Source: Haliotis asinina (lineage: Eukaryota > Mollusca > Gastropoda > Lepetellida > Haliotidae). Taken from it: 64,000 nt of DNA. The first letter of the stretch is position 1, and each line of letters opens with the position of its first letter. The translations under genes were made by a program, and so were the position numbers. The DNA lies in contig NC_090281.1 in assembly GCF_037392515.1 (NCBI RefSeq), positions 47,034,645 through 47,098,644 on the forward strand, read 5' to 3'. Below are positions 49,401 to 60,764 of the stretch, one piece after another. The notes beneath the pieces are model-generated. The model was not told the origin of the DNA. It saw only the letters and a program-made list of their open reading frames with translations, and did no database searches.

Positions 49401-50739
49401 TGTATATATGGAGCAGTAAACTTCGATTTCCCGTGTGCATGTCCTTTCGTTCCCAATATGTGAAACCAAGGTCGGGAATGAATAAACATTTAAACCAATA
49501 ACTTGTAATGATTAGAATCAAATGGAAATATCATCCTGAAGAACTCTTCGGTTATTTATCGTGATACTGAATATTTACTATGGAATTGTCAGTCACATTG
49601 TTTATGGACAGGGTGTATATATCGGTCAATCGGTACCTTTACAATAAATTTTGTTCTCCTCAGAAGTAAATCTGGATGAAATTCTGCTCCAGGCTTTCGA
49701 CTGATCTGTTGATTTACTATGACAGTGCTGGAATGTTGCTAAAAGCGGTGTAAGACCATACTCACTCGCTACTAATCCATGGTGAAACATGTTGTATTAA
49801 CTCGCCACATCTGGTTTTCAATTAATAGCAAGACGATGGGCCAACCCCATGAATTACCCTCTGCAGCTGGGTTCATTTGATGTAGGATAGACATCTGTTT
49901 TCATATATTGATATTAACGCACATAATACTTCCATTTGTAAGATGTAACTTCACACAAGTGTTTGATTTGGTTGAGTACAGGAGAGGTGAATCTCTCTCA
50001 CTATCAATACTTGGAAAATTGCACAGTTGGCTCGTTCATCTTTTTCTTGCCTATACATACTACCCATCAAGAGTTTAGACTCACTAGTGTAAATGTGTCT
50101 ACTTCAGTCAACTGTTCTAAACTAAATTTTGCAAAAGAGTTTACACTGTTTAAAGGTAATGTTTACACATGAACTGATGTATTGCAGTTTGTAATTTTAA
50201 AAAGATTATTATCTTCAGTTCAATAAATGATGAAACAGTGACAATTGGCGAATTCTTAACAATACTTTACCCCCCGAAACGCCTTCACATGCACGACATC
50301 TGCACATGCTTTTCAGCGATTTGATGAATGATCACTGTGCAGTTCATCTGCATAAGGCTACAACTTTATGTAACTAAATTCAGTGAACAACAGAAGCGGA
50401 TTTTACACATTGTAAATTCGGCTCAAGCAGAGAAAAGACTTCAACAGCTGGCTTGCACACCAGATAGATTGGTGGGCAGAAGACAAAGTAAGTCAGTCTC
50501 TCTCTCACACACAAATTATCGTGGCATCCGTCCATCCACACACACACGAATTATCCTCTGCAGCTGGTACACGCACGCACCTTGCTTCAGTGACGCCAAT
50601 TTCATTTGAGTATGTTCACTGGTATGTTTCGCCGTTTTCCTGAAAAGCGCACAGCGTAAAACCACCGTTAACGTGAGACAGTAATTGACTTCGGCACAAA
50701 ATTGGGAAACAATCGGCATGGTTAAGAATGGAAGCTCAT
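49401..50739. other. No gene seen; one SINE tail scrap
   Basis: A decayed SINE tail is at 49715-49775 ('tgctggaatgttgctaaaagcggtgtaag...ctcactcg'). Otherwise AT-rich DNA with no supported gene. Confidence 0.4.
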
Positions 50740-51240
50740 TACAACAGGTTGCCATAACATTTCACAAGTCTGGAAGTGTGATGTCCAGGCTTTGCAACCT
50801 GTTAAGACTGGGATGTCAATAGAGACCTGGTTGATCTCGGAAATAGGGATAACCTTACGCCTTACTCCTTACGCATTAACCCCGATAATCAAACTGGCAT
50901 CCCATTTGCGCATAAAACAGGAACGATGCTTGAGTTCCAACCAAACATGCCTGTCCTTATATGGCCTAGGTGTGTCGGACATCTAGGCTCCAAACATTCA
51001 GGGTGTTGCCATGACCGGCCAAGTGGCCAGATCCTAGTCCCTTCCAACATTTCTTGGCCATAATGTTCGTGAACGACACGTGCAGCCTAACAACCAGGAT
51101 GAACTTTCCCTGTCTCTACTAGAAGAATGGCATAGAATCTCCATTGGCATCTTTCTTCACCTCATACAGACCATGCCAAGAACTAGTCCCCAAACATGGG
51201 GTACACACTGTATATTGAAAACCATCGCTAGAGACAAACA
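50740..51240 (+). pseudogene. Tc1/mariner transposase relic
   Basis: Translation in changing frames gives an N-part 'AITFHKSGSVMSRLCNLL' (50757-50805) and, from 51040, 'SWP...NVRERHVQPNNQDELSLSLLEEWHRISIGIFLHLIQTMPRTSP' ending 'WGTHCI', which follows the order of the C-terminal part of mariner-like transposases (LG..VR.R, EEW..IP, LI.SMPRR, GGHTRY). Frameshifts and stops; TIRs not found. Confidence 0.65.
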
Positions 51241-51405
51241 GTATTATGTTACAATGGCAAAACATTCATGTCTTCCATTATTTTTTTCCATAAGTATATA
51301 TGGATGCTATACAACAGCACTGAGGCCTTAGAATTTCACAAAACATCATTTCTTTAATTTCTGATTATTTATCATATATTGACACAGATCTGCCATTAAA
51401 TTCTA

Positions 51406-53292
51406 CTAGTTGGAATTGTGAGACTGTCCATTGGATATCGTAATGGTCAGAGCTTGTGGTGCAATGATGCTCAGAAGTTCTCTGGGAAATGAAGACATGT
51501 CCACTGATATTGTTGGCTCAATTGTTGACTCACCGCTGTTATTTCGGCTTCGTGTGATGTTATCAGGTAAAGGTGATACAAGGTCAAACTCACCATGTCT
51601 GTTTATGACAAATGACCGTAACATTTCATCTAGTTCACTTGATGGTGTCTGGAGACCACTTCTTACATTCTCAGTGTTTGTGCTGGGGACAGACTGAACT
51701 ACTAACGCACAATTCAATCCCTGTGGATTTTGGCCTGTTTGACCATGATTTGAGTCATGGCATTGACCTACATTTTGCAGATGATTGAATTCACTTAATC
51801 CATGGTTCTCAAGTTCATTGAAGTTGATCTTGGTGGAATCTTCTGTTACAACACTTGGTGCTGATACAACTGGCTTCTGTTCTTGACTGTGTTGACGAAC
51901 TTCACTTAAATTATGAAAGGGCACTGGCCCAATGGCACTTTCAACACTGGAATTAACTGTACTGCACTGGGTGACAATGTCAGACTGGGAGGCAGCATTA
52001 CATACACTAGATGAATCAGAAGTTTTATGTTTGTTTCTTTGTAATGACTGAGTGGAGCTGCATTGCTCCTTCCCAGGAGGCAAACGAGTCAGAGATTCAG
52101 CAGGTTTTGATCGTTGTGAAGGAGACGTCAGTGTCTCCTTCCCCAGTAGTTGATTCTGTTGGGATGAAACTACACTGTTTTCCTTGGTTTCTGGAGTTTG
52201 AGTTGGTACTTTGTTGACCTGCTGCACAGAAGCCTCTGTATGTCGCTGAGACTGGACATACATTTGCTGGAGCTGCTCAAGACTTATAGGGCTCCCAACA
52301 GGGAGCCGAGCAGGAACACAGATGTTCTGGATGCCTCTCTGTTGCAACTGTTCAGGATTCAAAGGGGCCACAGTTACAAACTGAGGTAGCTGGGGCCTGC
52401 TTGTGTCATGAGGGTAAAATGGAACCTGCTGGTTCTGTGGTTGTTGTGCTCTTGCTGGCCCTGACTGCAGTAATGGAATTCTTAGACCCTGCAGATTGGG
52501 ATGAATGTTCTGTAACTGAATAGGCTGAGCCACAACCTGAGATAGTTGTTGTGGATGAAGATTAATTACTTGATGGATCTGGTTGCCAATTTTAACCATA
52601 TTTGATTGGTCAGTAGTTTGAGCTATTTCATCTTTGGTGAAATGTCTCAATACATTCGGTTCTGATATGTGAATCGTCTGGCCAGTCATTTCAGTGGATT
52701 GATTTGTATTTGTTAGGTGTGACTTGGGCTTCTGTTCAGACACTTGCTGTGTTGATGTGTTTTGAACTTCAGCTTGGGTTGTGGATGTCACAGTATTAGA
52801 CTTGCTGGAACTTGCCTGCAGCACATACTGAGGTTGAGCTAGTTTTATCTGAATATTCGGTGCCTGTAGATGCAATACATTTGACTGACGATTACCAAGA
52901 ACTGGAACCTGAAATTGAGGATGACCACTGGTGTTGGTGTACTGCTGCTGGTTCTGTGTGGGCACCTGTTGTCCAGCATTCAGCTGTTGCCCCAAGCGAC
53001 CAACTGTCATCAGGTGAGACAACACAGAACTCTTCTGTGTGTTTGTCGCAATAGGACAGGTTGAGCTTGTTGTCAGGACTGTAGTGTGAGTTTCCAGCTG
53101 GCTGTTCTGAGTGTTTTGAGTGTTTTGGATGCTCTGGGTGTTCAGGGTGTTTGCGGTATTCTGGGAGTTTGGGGTATTCTGACATTGTGTTGTGGGGAGC
53201 TGGTTCAAAACTGCACTGGCCTGGAACTGTGGACTGTTGGCAGAGGCTGCTTGGAACTGACCCAGCTGTGATAACATCCCTGTGGCCAGACT
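51406..53292 (-). CDS. Gln-rich nuclear-type protein, last exon
   Basis: Acceptor 'gttttctccag' (AG at 53294-53293), phase 0, stop at 51406. 628 residues of low-complexity Gln/Ser/Asn/Thr-rich sequence ('QNTPNSQNTANTLNTQSIQNTQ', 'VINLHPQQLSQVVAQPIQLQ') and no folded domain until a conserved-looking end 'SSELDEMLRSFVINRHGEFDLVSPLPDNI' and 'VDMSSFPRELLSIIAPQALTI'. Such sequence is typical of transcription co-regulators, with short linear motifs at the C-terminus. The previous ten exons on this strand join in phase. Gene not recognised. Confidence 0.8.
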   Translation of the reverse strand, partial: SLATGMLSQLGQFQAASANSPQFQASAVLNQLPTTQCQNTPNSQNTANTLNTQSIQNTQNTQNSQLETHTTVLTTSSTCPIATNTQKSSVLSHLMTVGRLGQQLNAGQQVPTQNQQQYTNTSGHPQFQVPVLGNRQSNVLHLQAPNIQIKLAQPQYVLQASSSKSNTVTSTTQAEVQNTSTQQVSEQKPKSHLTNTNQSTEMTGQTIHISEPNVLRHFTKDEIAQTTDQSNMVKIGNQIHQVINLHPQQLSQVVAQPIQLQNIHPNLQGLRIPLLQSGPARAQQPQNQQVPFYPHDTSRPQLPQFVTVAPLNPEQLQQRGIQNICVPARLPVGSPISLEQLQQMYVQSQRHTEASVQQVNKVPTQTPETKENSVVSSQQNQLLGKETLTSPSQRSKPAESLTRLPPGKEQCSSTQSLQRNKHKTSDSSSVCNAASQSDIVTQCSTVNSSVESAIGPVPFHNLSEVRQHSQEQKPVVSAPSVVTEDSTKINFNELENHGLSEFNHLQNVGQCHDSNHGQTGQNPQGLNCALVVQSVPSTNTENVRSGLQTPSSELDEMLRSFVINRHGEFDLVSPLPDNITRSRNNSGESTIEPTISVDMSSFPRELLSIIAPQALTITISNGQSHNSN

Positions 53293-53394
53293 CTGGAGAA
53301 AACAATAACACAACATGTTTCACACTTTTTAAATAAAAAACAAGAGTCATCAGAAAATGACATATCTCCCCGGCCCCTACATATTTGAAAGGAC

Positions 53395-53945
53395 AAATCA
53401 TCTGACAGTTACTTAATGCCTCTTTAGAAACAAAGCCCATCTGTCCATTTTGAGACGAAGTCCAAATTGTTTCCATGGAAACAGGAAACATAAATATGCC
53501 AAAAGTTTATAAATAGCAACAGGCATGACTTTGTAGTCTGCCTCAAATATCTGCCACGTTTTGCAGAAAAATATTGAACAGTTTTTGAGTTCTGCTCCGG
53601 AAATGAAGCCAATCCCTCCATTTTGAGACTAACTCCGAAACATTTCCACAGAAACCAAGAAAATAAGAAATCACAAAACCCTGTACATAGCAAAAGGCAC
53701 CACTTTAGGTTCTCATTGATATATGTACCAAATTTTGCAGAAAAAGTTCTGCTCCAGCAATGAAGCCCACCCCACCATCAGACTAAGACCAAAATGTCCT
53801 ATGGAAAAACAAAAAAAAAAAAAAATGCCAAAAATCTGTAAATAGCAAAAGGCACTACCATAGGTTCAGTTTATTATATTTATCAAATTTGGTGTAAGAA
53901 TATTGAATGGTTTTGAGTTATGCTCCAGACACAAAATGATTACTG
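53395..53945 (-). repeat. ~165-bp diverged tandem repeat, ~3.5 copies
   Basis: Repeated motif series 'gttctgctcc.gaaatgaagcc.a.ccctccattttgagac', 'ccatggaaac', 'aaatctgtaaatagcaaaaggca', 'ttttgcagaaaaatattgaac' in intron sequence. A poly-A stretch lies at 53810-53825. Confidence 0.65.
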
Positions 53946-54104
53946 ACGTATGGGCGAGGCATCAACTGTATCCCCCCTGCATTACATACTGGGGGGGATA
54001 AAAATGAACAGCTCACCTTACAGTTAACATAAAATAGCTGGTCTATTAGGCACTGGAACATGAGTATTCAGTGAGAAACTAGCATTTTCAGATGTTCAGT
54101 AATT

Positions 54105-54410
54105 TGTGGGGTGTTGAGGTTTTGCTGAAAAGCATGGGGCATGGGGTTTTAGGTAGTACTCTGAGGCACTTTGGGATTTTAGGTAGTATTGCAAAACAGG
54201 TGTTGGGATTTTAGTTAGTATTCAATAATTTATTGGGATTGTGGTGAGTATGCTATGGAGCACAGGAATTTTAGTTACTATTCTGTGGGACTTTAGGAGT
54301 TTAGTTAACATTCTCTAGGGTGAGTAAGTACTCTGTATTTTAGTGTGTATCCTGCTGAGGGCATTGGGATTTTAGGTTGTATTCTGTGGGGTGTTGGGAA
54401 ATTAATTCTA
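54105..54410 (+). repeat. ~40-bp degenerate minisatellite
   Basis: Variants of 'gggattttaggtagtattctgtgg' repeat about seven times up to the exon edge. Confidence 0.65.
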
Positions 54411-54416
54411 CATTAC

Positions 54417-54536
54417 CTCTGGTCTGGCAATTTGCTGCATGAGTGTCTGCTGCATCATCTGTGTCTCGATCAGCTTCTGCTCTAACATCTTCAGCAGCTG
54501 GGCCTGTTGCTGCATAAACTGCTGCTGAACTTCATT
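54417..54536 (-). CDS. Gln-rich gene, exon: coiled coil
   Basis: 120 bp, phase 0 at both ends, acceptor 'tctgactgcag', donor 'gtaatg'. Encodes 'NEVQQQFMQQQAQLLKMLEQ' and 'KLIETQMMQQTLMQQIARPE', a Gln-rich coiled coil suited to oligomerisation. Confidence 0.85.
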
Positions 54537-54645
54537 CTGCAGTCAGAACACAGGTCTATACAACCATCATCTCAATCTAACAGTCCTGGTGCCTCAGTAT
54601 CAACCTGCTTGAATATTTGTATTATTAAAGACACTGTTTACTCAC

Positions 54646-54764
54646 ATTCACTGACTGTGTCTGTGGCACAGGAGAGGTGACAGTGCTGCCCCCCGAGATG
54701 GTCTGACTTGACTCAGAAGGGCATGTGGGAGACCCAAGCATACTGGACGTACCAACACTGTCAT
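54646..54764 (-). CDS. Gln-rich gene, exon: Ser/Thr-rich linker
   Basis: 119 bp, acceptor 'gtgatttcag', donor 'gtgagt'. Needs one base from the previous exon, which it gets from 55306-55494. Encodes 'DSVGTSSMLGSPTCPSESSQ' and 'TISGGSTVTSPVPQTQSVN', probably disordered. Confidence 0.8.
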
Positions 54765-55305
54765 CTGAAATCACAAGTTTTAGCACTTACAGTGTTTCAC
54801 AGCATCAGTATAGTGAAAGTGATATTTATGTAATATCATCCAGTTAATACAGCGTTATGACCCCGTATTGCAATTAAATATTCTGATATTTCGACAATGT
54901 GGCACAGCAATGTATTGAATGATATTACTATCAGTGAAACAGGTGCTTGGTCGTGAGTCTGACTTGAAATAAATTTTACTACATGAATGTTTAACTGACT
55001 TATGACTAAAATCAGATCATATGAAGATAAGTACACACAACAGACAATGTGTATAAAGTGTTGCAATGAAGTGAAGTGTATAGTGAATGTTACACTCGCT
55101 TATACCACACAAGCTGGAGGCCTGAAATTCTCACAGGATGGCCTGCTACCAGGACCCATTTGCACAAAACGATAGCAGCGCTATGACTATCTTAAGTCTG
55201 TATTGGAGAATGGGAGTTAATATCACTGTAGTGTTTAGATCGCTTTGTGAAAGTGCTCCAAGGATCAAGTCCACACATGATGGGGCCAGGAACATTGCCT
55301 CTTAC

Positions 55306-55494
55306 TGGGAGTTTGACTCAGTGAGTCACTGGAGATTCGCCGTGGGTTTTCCATCCAGTATTTCCTAAGCCCATGCTGGGGTGGTTCCCTCTCTCCTCCT
55401 GTCTGCTTCATCTGCTCATTGACCTTCCCTATGGTGCTGGCACTACAACCGGTCACCCATGTGATGAACTTGTAGCAGTTGGACCTCACACCAC
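55306..55494 (-). CDS. Gln-rich gene, exon: helical DNA-binding-like segment
   Basis: 189 bp, acceptor 'tatattcag', donor 'gtaaga'. Takes up one base from exon 57385-57454 and passes on one. Encodes 'GVRSNCYKFITWVTGCSASTIGKVNEQMKQTGGEREPPQHGLRKYW', which looks like a small helix-turn-helix fold ('ASTIGKVNEQMKQTGG'), then a Ser-rich stretch. Family not recognised. Confidence 0.75.
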
Positions 55495-55534
55495 CTGAAT
55501 ATACACAATTCGAGGGGGCAGTGTGTAAAATAAG

Positions 55535-55830
55535 TGGGGGTCGATGGTAGTCAAAAGGGGGTCAAAGGGGTCAGTCTGTCGGGGGTCAGTGAGGATTCAG
55601 TGGAGGTCAGTGAGGGTTCAGGGAGGGTCAGTGGTGGTCAGAAGTGGGTCAGATGGGTCAGTTAGTGGTGAGGGTGTGGGGGTCGATGTAGGTCAAAGGG
55701 GGATCAGTGGGAGGTCAATGAGGGTCTAAGGTTGGGTCAATAGTGATTGGAGGGAGTCAGTGAGGGGTCAGTAATGGGTCAATGGGGGTCAGAGGTGGTC
55801 AGCAAGTGTTAGAGTGTGTGTGTATGTTAA
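55535..55830 (+). repeat. GGTCAGTG-type purine-rich minisatellite
   Basis: Irregular 10-20-bp units ('gggtcagtgagg', 'gtggtcagaagtgggtcag') over ~290 bp in an intron. Confidence 0.8.
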
Positions 55831-56289
55831 ATACCCTGTTTTTTGATATCACCCATAGTCATTTTACAACAAGCAATAGTGCTGATATTGACCTATAAAA
55901 ATCAGGCACATCATAAATTTTGCAATTAATCACACATTAAGAAATCACCATTCTCTGCATTATTTGGTGTTTGTCTTAAAATGCAAACATCTGTTTGTTC
56001 ATAAGGCATGAGAACACATAACTTCATGTCTTCAGCAATATAACTGTGATTGGTATGGAATGTGACATACAAGAATGGGGATCTCAAAAACGAGTAAATC
56101 CAAGAAATCTGCAAATCTTTGGAAAATCCTCAAGCCCAGTTTACAATCAAATCACCACTGATAATTCTGAAATCTGGACCACATTCATAAGATCCTTTTG
56201 AATGTTTTGGAAACTATGCAAACACAAATTCAGAAGTGAACTTTCATCTGTAATGGATATTGTTTACAAAACCACAAGCAACCACAGTC
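55831..56289. other. Intron, nothing seen
   Basis: AT-rich intron without features. Confidence 0.4.
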
Positions 56290-56385
56290 ATGAGCTGTCT
56301 ATTACATGAGATGGGGTATTCAAGTGGTTAAAGCGTTCACTCTCGTCAACCCAAAGACCTGGCTTTGATTCCTCATATAGAATAG
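56290..56385 (+). mobile_element. tRNA-like head of a SINE
   Basis: 'gatggggtattcaagtggttaaagcgttcactctcgtcaacccaaagacctggctttgattcctc' resembles a tRNA-derived promoter, with A-box-like 'agtggttaaagcg' and B-box-like 'ggctttgattcc'. The body is missing; an inverted SINE follows. Confidence 0.6.
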
Positions 56386-56605
56386 TGAGTGAGTGAGTAA
56401 ATGAGTGAGTATGTGAGTGAGTAAATGAGTGAGTGAGTGAGTGAGTTTAGTTGTATGAAGCACGCAGCAATATATATATATATATATATATATATTTCAG
56501 CTATATGGTGGCAGTCTGTAAATAATCAAGTCTGGAGCAGACCATCCAGTGATCAACAGCATGAGCATCGATCTGCGCAATGGGGAACTGATGATGTGTG
56601 AACCA
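56386..56605 (-). mobile_element. SINE, minus strand, with AT microsatellite
   Basis: The (GAGT)n at 56390-56450 is the reverse of the SINE tail; 'ttcagctatatggtggcagtctgtaaataatcaagtctggagcagaccatccagtgatcaacagcatgagcatcgat' is the reverse complement of the SINE middle. A (TA)n run at 56470-56497 replaces part of the tail. Confidence 0.75.
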
Positions 56606-56639
56606 CATCAGGTAGCCCGTAGTTGCCTCTTCCAACAAG

Positions 56640-56818
56640 CACAGTCACCTTTTATGGCAAGCATGGGTTTATCAAGGCCTATTCTACCCGCTACCATCAT
56701 GGGTCCCCACACTGACACAATGTCTAAAGCCCATTTTCTGGTGTCCCCCATCATGATATTGCTGGAATATTGCCAAAAGCAGCGTAAAGAGCCAATGAAC
56801 TCACTCACTCGTGATGTA
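56640..56818 (+). mobile_element. SINE fragment, plus strand
   Basis: 'gtccccacactgacacaatgtctaaagcccattttctggtgtcccccatcatgatattgctggaatattgccaaaagcagcgtaaa...aactcactcactc' is the tRNA-SINE tail; compare 44600-44716. Confidence 0.7.
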
Positions 56819-57384
56819 GATATCTCACACGGCTGCACTATGCATTCCTGAATTCATCACACAGTGTTGTATCAAATGACAAATGTCACCAATACAAAGT
56901 GTCTAGATGTATAGTCCATTTGGCAAATTTTAATGACAGTTTGTCAAATAACTTTTAAATTTTAAGGAAAAATACCTTCTGTCCTATGTGAGACTTGGCT
57001 ACGATGAAAAACATCGACCAAATAACAACATGCAGAGAGTCTTAGTCTATCTGAGAACTTACATCACAAATGCATTCACATAATATCTTTGAATGAATGT
57101 AGGCTTAAGTCTTTGAATGTCATTTAGAAGTGAAAATACATAGGAAGTGAAAATACATAACGTTGTGTTCTCTCATAAAGAAGTTGATATCCATAAAAAT
57201 CTTCATTCGAATGTAGGCTTCCTTACAAAAAAACACATAACAACGTCAGTACAAACTGGCCACCAGTACAAGCAGTTATCTACTGCTCTTGCAGAGGGAA
57301 GTAACTGCTTGATACATTGGATCTAGGTTTTCATGGCATTGCAGCACTTCACTGGAATGGTGTGCTACAGCACAAAAGTCTCAC
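56819..57384. other. Intron, nothing seen
   Basis: No features apart from a short duplicated 'gaagtgaaaatacata' at 57128-57160. Confidence 0.4.
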
Positions 57385-57454
57385 CAGAGGGTGTTAACAT
57401 TTCTGCAAGAACTCTCCTAGCCTCTTGTTGACCTGATGCTGCTCGCTCTCTCCA
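57385..57454 (-). CDS. Gln-rich gene, 70-bp exon
   Basis: Acceptor 'gcctgctgttacag', donor 'gtgaga'. Its length (1 mod 3) is exactly what is needed between the phase-0 end of 58477-58581 and the start of 55306-55494. Encodes 'WRERAASGQQEARRVLAEML' and 'TPS', helical. Confidence 0.7.
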
Positions 57455-58371
57455 CTGTAACAGCAGGCGATGGTGGGTCAAGGCCATCTACCAACATGCA
57501 AGTGTACACTTTCAGAAAGTGTCTTCACACACAGAGGCCTTCAGCACAACTTATTGGTCATGTCAAAGAGATTATCAGTTTCTCTCAAATTTTGCCGAGG
57601 CAGTTTCTCAATGAAAGGACAAACTGTAGGTACAATAGAGGAGGGGGGCATCAAGTTGCCAAAATGTTTGCCAAACCAAAATTTGTGTTTTCTTAAATTG
57701 TGGGACAAGTATGATCAAATAATAGAGAGCAAAAGACTAATTTGGGTCATAGTGCCTGAAAGCAAAGGGTGTGACTGTAACAACTACCTCAAAGGAAGGC
57801 TTCCTACACATGGTATGACCCTATCAACCAACTCAAACCATGGCTTCTTACACAGGGTGTGACCCTAACTCAAAGCGTGGGACCCTTACAACCACCTCAG
57901 AGCAAGGCTTTCTACACCAGGTGTGACCCTAACAACCACTTCAAAGCAAGGGTTCCCTCACTCATATAAACCTGAAGTCTGCCTCTCACGATATATTAGG
58001 CCATATCTTGTTTTTCTCAAAACAAAAACCGCATTTGAGGTTTTTGTTTTGTTAGTACGGTTTTCCAAGGTTTTACTTTCATTAGTAAAACCTCTTCCCA
58101 GGTTTTACAGTTTGTAATTGTCTTTTCCTAACTCTATTTGAACACCAACATTCAAATGATAATGATTCAAACTTTCAGATTGGTAAGAAGACACTCTACC
58201 ACACGGCCACTGGTCCCATGGAAGAAATGGGGTTGAATTATCTATTTATAGTTACTGTCATTAAATTGACTTTTCTTACACTTCTGTTATTGTTATGTAG
58301 TTCCATTAAATGATCATCTGCATTGTAATTATCCATCATTGACAGTATATATGTTTCAGTAAACACTTCTC
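57455..58371. other. Intron with repeated short motifs
   Basis: 57770-57970 has three or four loose copies of a ~45-bp unit 'gtgaccctaacaaccacctcaaagcaaggcttcctacaca'. 58030-58110 holds GAGGTTTTAC-type inverted sequence. Confidence 0.45.
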
Positions 58372-58453
58372 CTCGGTTTTGGTATAAAATGTAAAACCAT
58401 CAAGTTCAGGAAATCCCTCCGGTTTTACATGTCTACCAAAACCTCGGAGGCAT
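58372..58453. repeat. Short palindromic MITE-like element
   Basis: 'cctcggttttggtataaaatgtaaaacc' faces 'ccggttttacatgtctaccaaaacctcggagg' in inverted orientation, ~28-bp arms with a few mismatches and a ~25-bp loop. Confidence 0.7.
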
Positions 58454-58476
58454 GTTTTCTTCTATACTTTACTCAC

Positions 58477-58581
58477 TCTGACACAGTTGTCCACACAACA
58501 CTTTTCTCTGTGCAGCTCCATGAGAGATATCAGCTGTCCTAACGCAGCCTTTCCCTTCACTCTCTGAGCTCGACATCCTCT
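58477..58581 (-). CDS. Gln-rich gene, exon: basic/Cys segment
   Basis: 105 bp, acceptor 'tgactttcag', donor 'gtgagt', phase 0 at both ends. Encodes 'RGCRAQRVKGKAALGQLISL' and 'MELHREKCCVDNCVR'. Three Cys near the end could bind zinc with another segment. Confidence 0.8.
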
Positions 58582-58599
58582 CTGAAAGTCAAGGCGACA

Positions 58600-58712
58600 C
58601 ATGATAGCAAGTGATCAGGTGGTCAGACTCGATGCTCATGTTGTTGATTGCTGGATATCTGGTCCAGACTTGATTATTTACAGACTGCTGCCATATAGCT
58701 GGAATAGTACCA
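58600..58712 (+). mobile_element. SINE fragment
   Basis: 'gatcaggtggtcagactcgatgctcatgttgttgattgctggatatctggtccagacttgattatttacagactgctgccatatagctggaata', matching the SINE middle and tail start. Confidence 0.8.
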
Positions 58713-58939
58713 ATTGTAGTGCCTGACCATCTGGGGCGGTTAGTTTTGTGACAAGACGGTCAGTTTTTAAAAGTTGCTTGTCCAATGGTCTTGGACAAAT
58801 TGGACTTTCAGTATCAAGACTTAAACTTAGACTGAAACAGATTTGAAAACATTTGCAGTTTCCCTCATCTTATTTACCATCTTATTATTCCAGAAAATTT
58901 TGGACTGGCAACTTTCAAATCGGTTTGGTAACAACACTG

Positions 58940-59255
58940 ATCATAATAAGGTCATTATAGAGACAGGTCTTAGGAAAGTATCATAATAAGGTCATTATAG
59001 AGTAGGTTTTGGGAATGTATCATAATAAGGTCATTTTAGAGTAGGTTTTGGGAATGTATCATAATAAGGTCATTATAGAGTAGGTCTTAGGAATGTATCA
59101 TGATGAAGTCATTATAGAGACAGGTGTTAGGAATGTATCGTGACAAGGTCATTATAGAGACAAGTGTTAGGGATGTATCGTGACAAGGTCATTATAGAGA
59201 CAAGTGTTAGGAATGTATCGTGACAAGGTCATTATAGAGACAGGTGTTAGGAATG
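58940..59255 (+). repeat. 39-40-bp minisatellite, 8 copies
   Basis: Unit 'aaggtcattatagagtaggttttgggaatgtatcataat', with 'gtcattatag' near 58951, 58991, 59030, 59069, 59108, 59148, 59188 and 59228. Confidence 0.9.
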
Positions 59256-59271
59256 ACAGACGACAGGTCAT

Positions 59272-59395
59272 CGTCTCCCAATTACATAGATCGATGCACA
59301 TGTTGTTGATCAGCAGATTGTCTGGTCCAGACTCAACTATTTATAGACCTGATATTGCTGAGTGTGTCGTGAACTAAACTCATTCACTCACTCAG
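59272..59395 (+). mobile_element. SINE fragment
   Basis: 'ctcccaattacatagatcgatgcacatgttgttgatcagcagattgtctggtccagactcaactatttatagacc', then the tail with an internal deletion and 'aactaaactcattcactcactc'. Confidence 0.8.
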
Positions 59396-59452
59396 TTGAT
59401 CAAAGCACAAGTAAAACCACAATTGCTTACTCCCAATAAATGACACCCATAC

Positions 59453-59624
59453 CTCCTCTGTCTTCAGCTTTTTATGTAGGAAGTTGTTGGAATAGCGCAG
59501 CACTTTCTGCGTAGCTCTCTCACACAGTGACATCGTCTTTCGAAGCACCTCTCTCTTCTCCAACACAAACATCTCATATGCTGCAGACTTCTTCTGGCCA
59601 TTACCTAGCCCAATATTCTTGGCT
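59453..59624 (-). CDS. Gln-rich gene, exon: helical segment
   Basis: 172 bp, acceptor 'gtctttctgtag', donor 'gtatgg'. Takes up two bases from the previous exon. Encodes 'AKNIGLGNGQKKSAAYEMFV', 'LEKREVLRKTMSLCERATQK' and 'VLRYSNNFLHKKLKTEE', basic and helical. Confidence 0.85.
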
Positions 59625-59939
59625 CTACAGAAAGACATCGAATGCACCTTATATTACCGAAGCCGGACCCTGTCTTACTCAGGATGGTATATAGGGCCTG
59701 CACATTACCGTTCAGTTGATGAGCATTCAGATTAGGTCCCCAGCAACCCAAGAAACACAAAGGACTTGACTAGAGAGTGATAGTAATGTCTGCTTTCACA
59801 CTTCAGTATATCAATTTTTCATTTTCCAGATGAATGAAGAATAATTCATGAACAACAACATATTAGAGTTCTTTCCATTTTTCAGTGATAGGCAGTTTCA
59901 AATTAAGGTTTTATTGTCTGAATATGCCCTGTGTTTCAC

Positions 59940-60066
59940 CTCTTGCCTTTCCTGCCAGACTCGCACAACTTCTCTGCATCATAGAACTTCAAGGCACTGA
60001 GTCGTTTGGCTTCCTTGTGTAGTTCTGCCAGGTCAAGTCCTCGCTTCCTCATGTCATCCTTGTTAC
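59940..60066 (-). CDS. Gln-rich gene, exon: charged helix
   Basis: 127 bp, acceptor 'catgtggtgtag', donor 'gtgaaa'. Encodes 'NKDDMRKRGLDLAELHKEAK' and 'RLSALKFYDAEKLCESGRKG'. Phases fit both neighbours. Confidence 0.8.
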
Positions 60067-60764
60067 CTACACCACATGTACCCAGTGAACAGAATCAGTA
60101 CAGGAATATTTAGGAGATAGGAGTCAAATGTTCATCACATAAAACACAGCAAAACATAGAACAAGCCTCCTTTCATACAAAAATCTGGGGTTATTTTCCC
60201 AGTACTTGTTAATCAGGTATTGGCCAGTACAGGTAGGCAGGTCATAAATGTTAAAAGCAACCCATGAGCATGTGTGTTGTAACTGGTGGTTAACAGATCT
60301 ATTTATTATAGGATATTTACACAGATCACATATCCATGCATCTAGTGCTTGCACAAGGCGCTGGTATTTAACACCTTGGTCATTTGATGTAAATCTCAAC
60401 GGCACATTGTACCATCAATCTGAACTCCCTTGGGAGATTACAAGCCGTGAGGTGTATCTAGTTATTGTCAGTATCTCATCTTTTCAAGGTACCCATTCAC
60501 AGTTGGGTGCACTGGAACTAATCACAGTGCTTTGTCCATGTTCACTGTATGTCGCTGGGTGCATGCACATATTCATGACGCCACCAACTGGTCATACACC
60601 AATGGATTCAAGAGTTCTTGTAAGCGCACAGGATTGTGTACTGTACATTAGGGGTTGTGACAACACTGAAAGAGTCTGCACAGAAAGTTGACTCCAAGGT
60701 TTTTACCACTTGCCCCTACTGCGATTCTTAAATCAATAAAATGAACTCCGGTTTACTATTCTAC

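Noticed and set aside
49076..49489. Minus-strand 137-codon ORF with repeated 'FILSNTSP' segments
   Set aside because: It follows the 66-bp minisatellite and has no other support.
56300..56375. tRNA gene
   Set aside because: The A/B-box-like head belongs to a SINE; it does not form a proper cloverleaf and is followed by SINE tail sequence.
60124..60691. ORFs on both strands inside the intron of the Gln-rich gene
   Set aside because: No domain content, overlapping each other on opposite strands.
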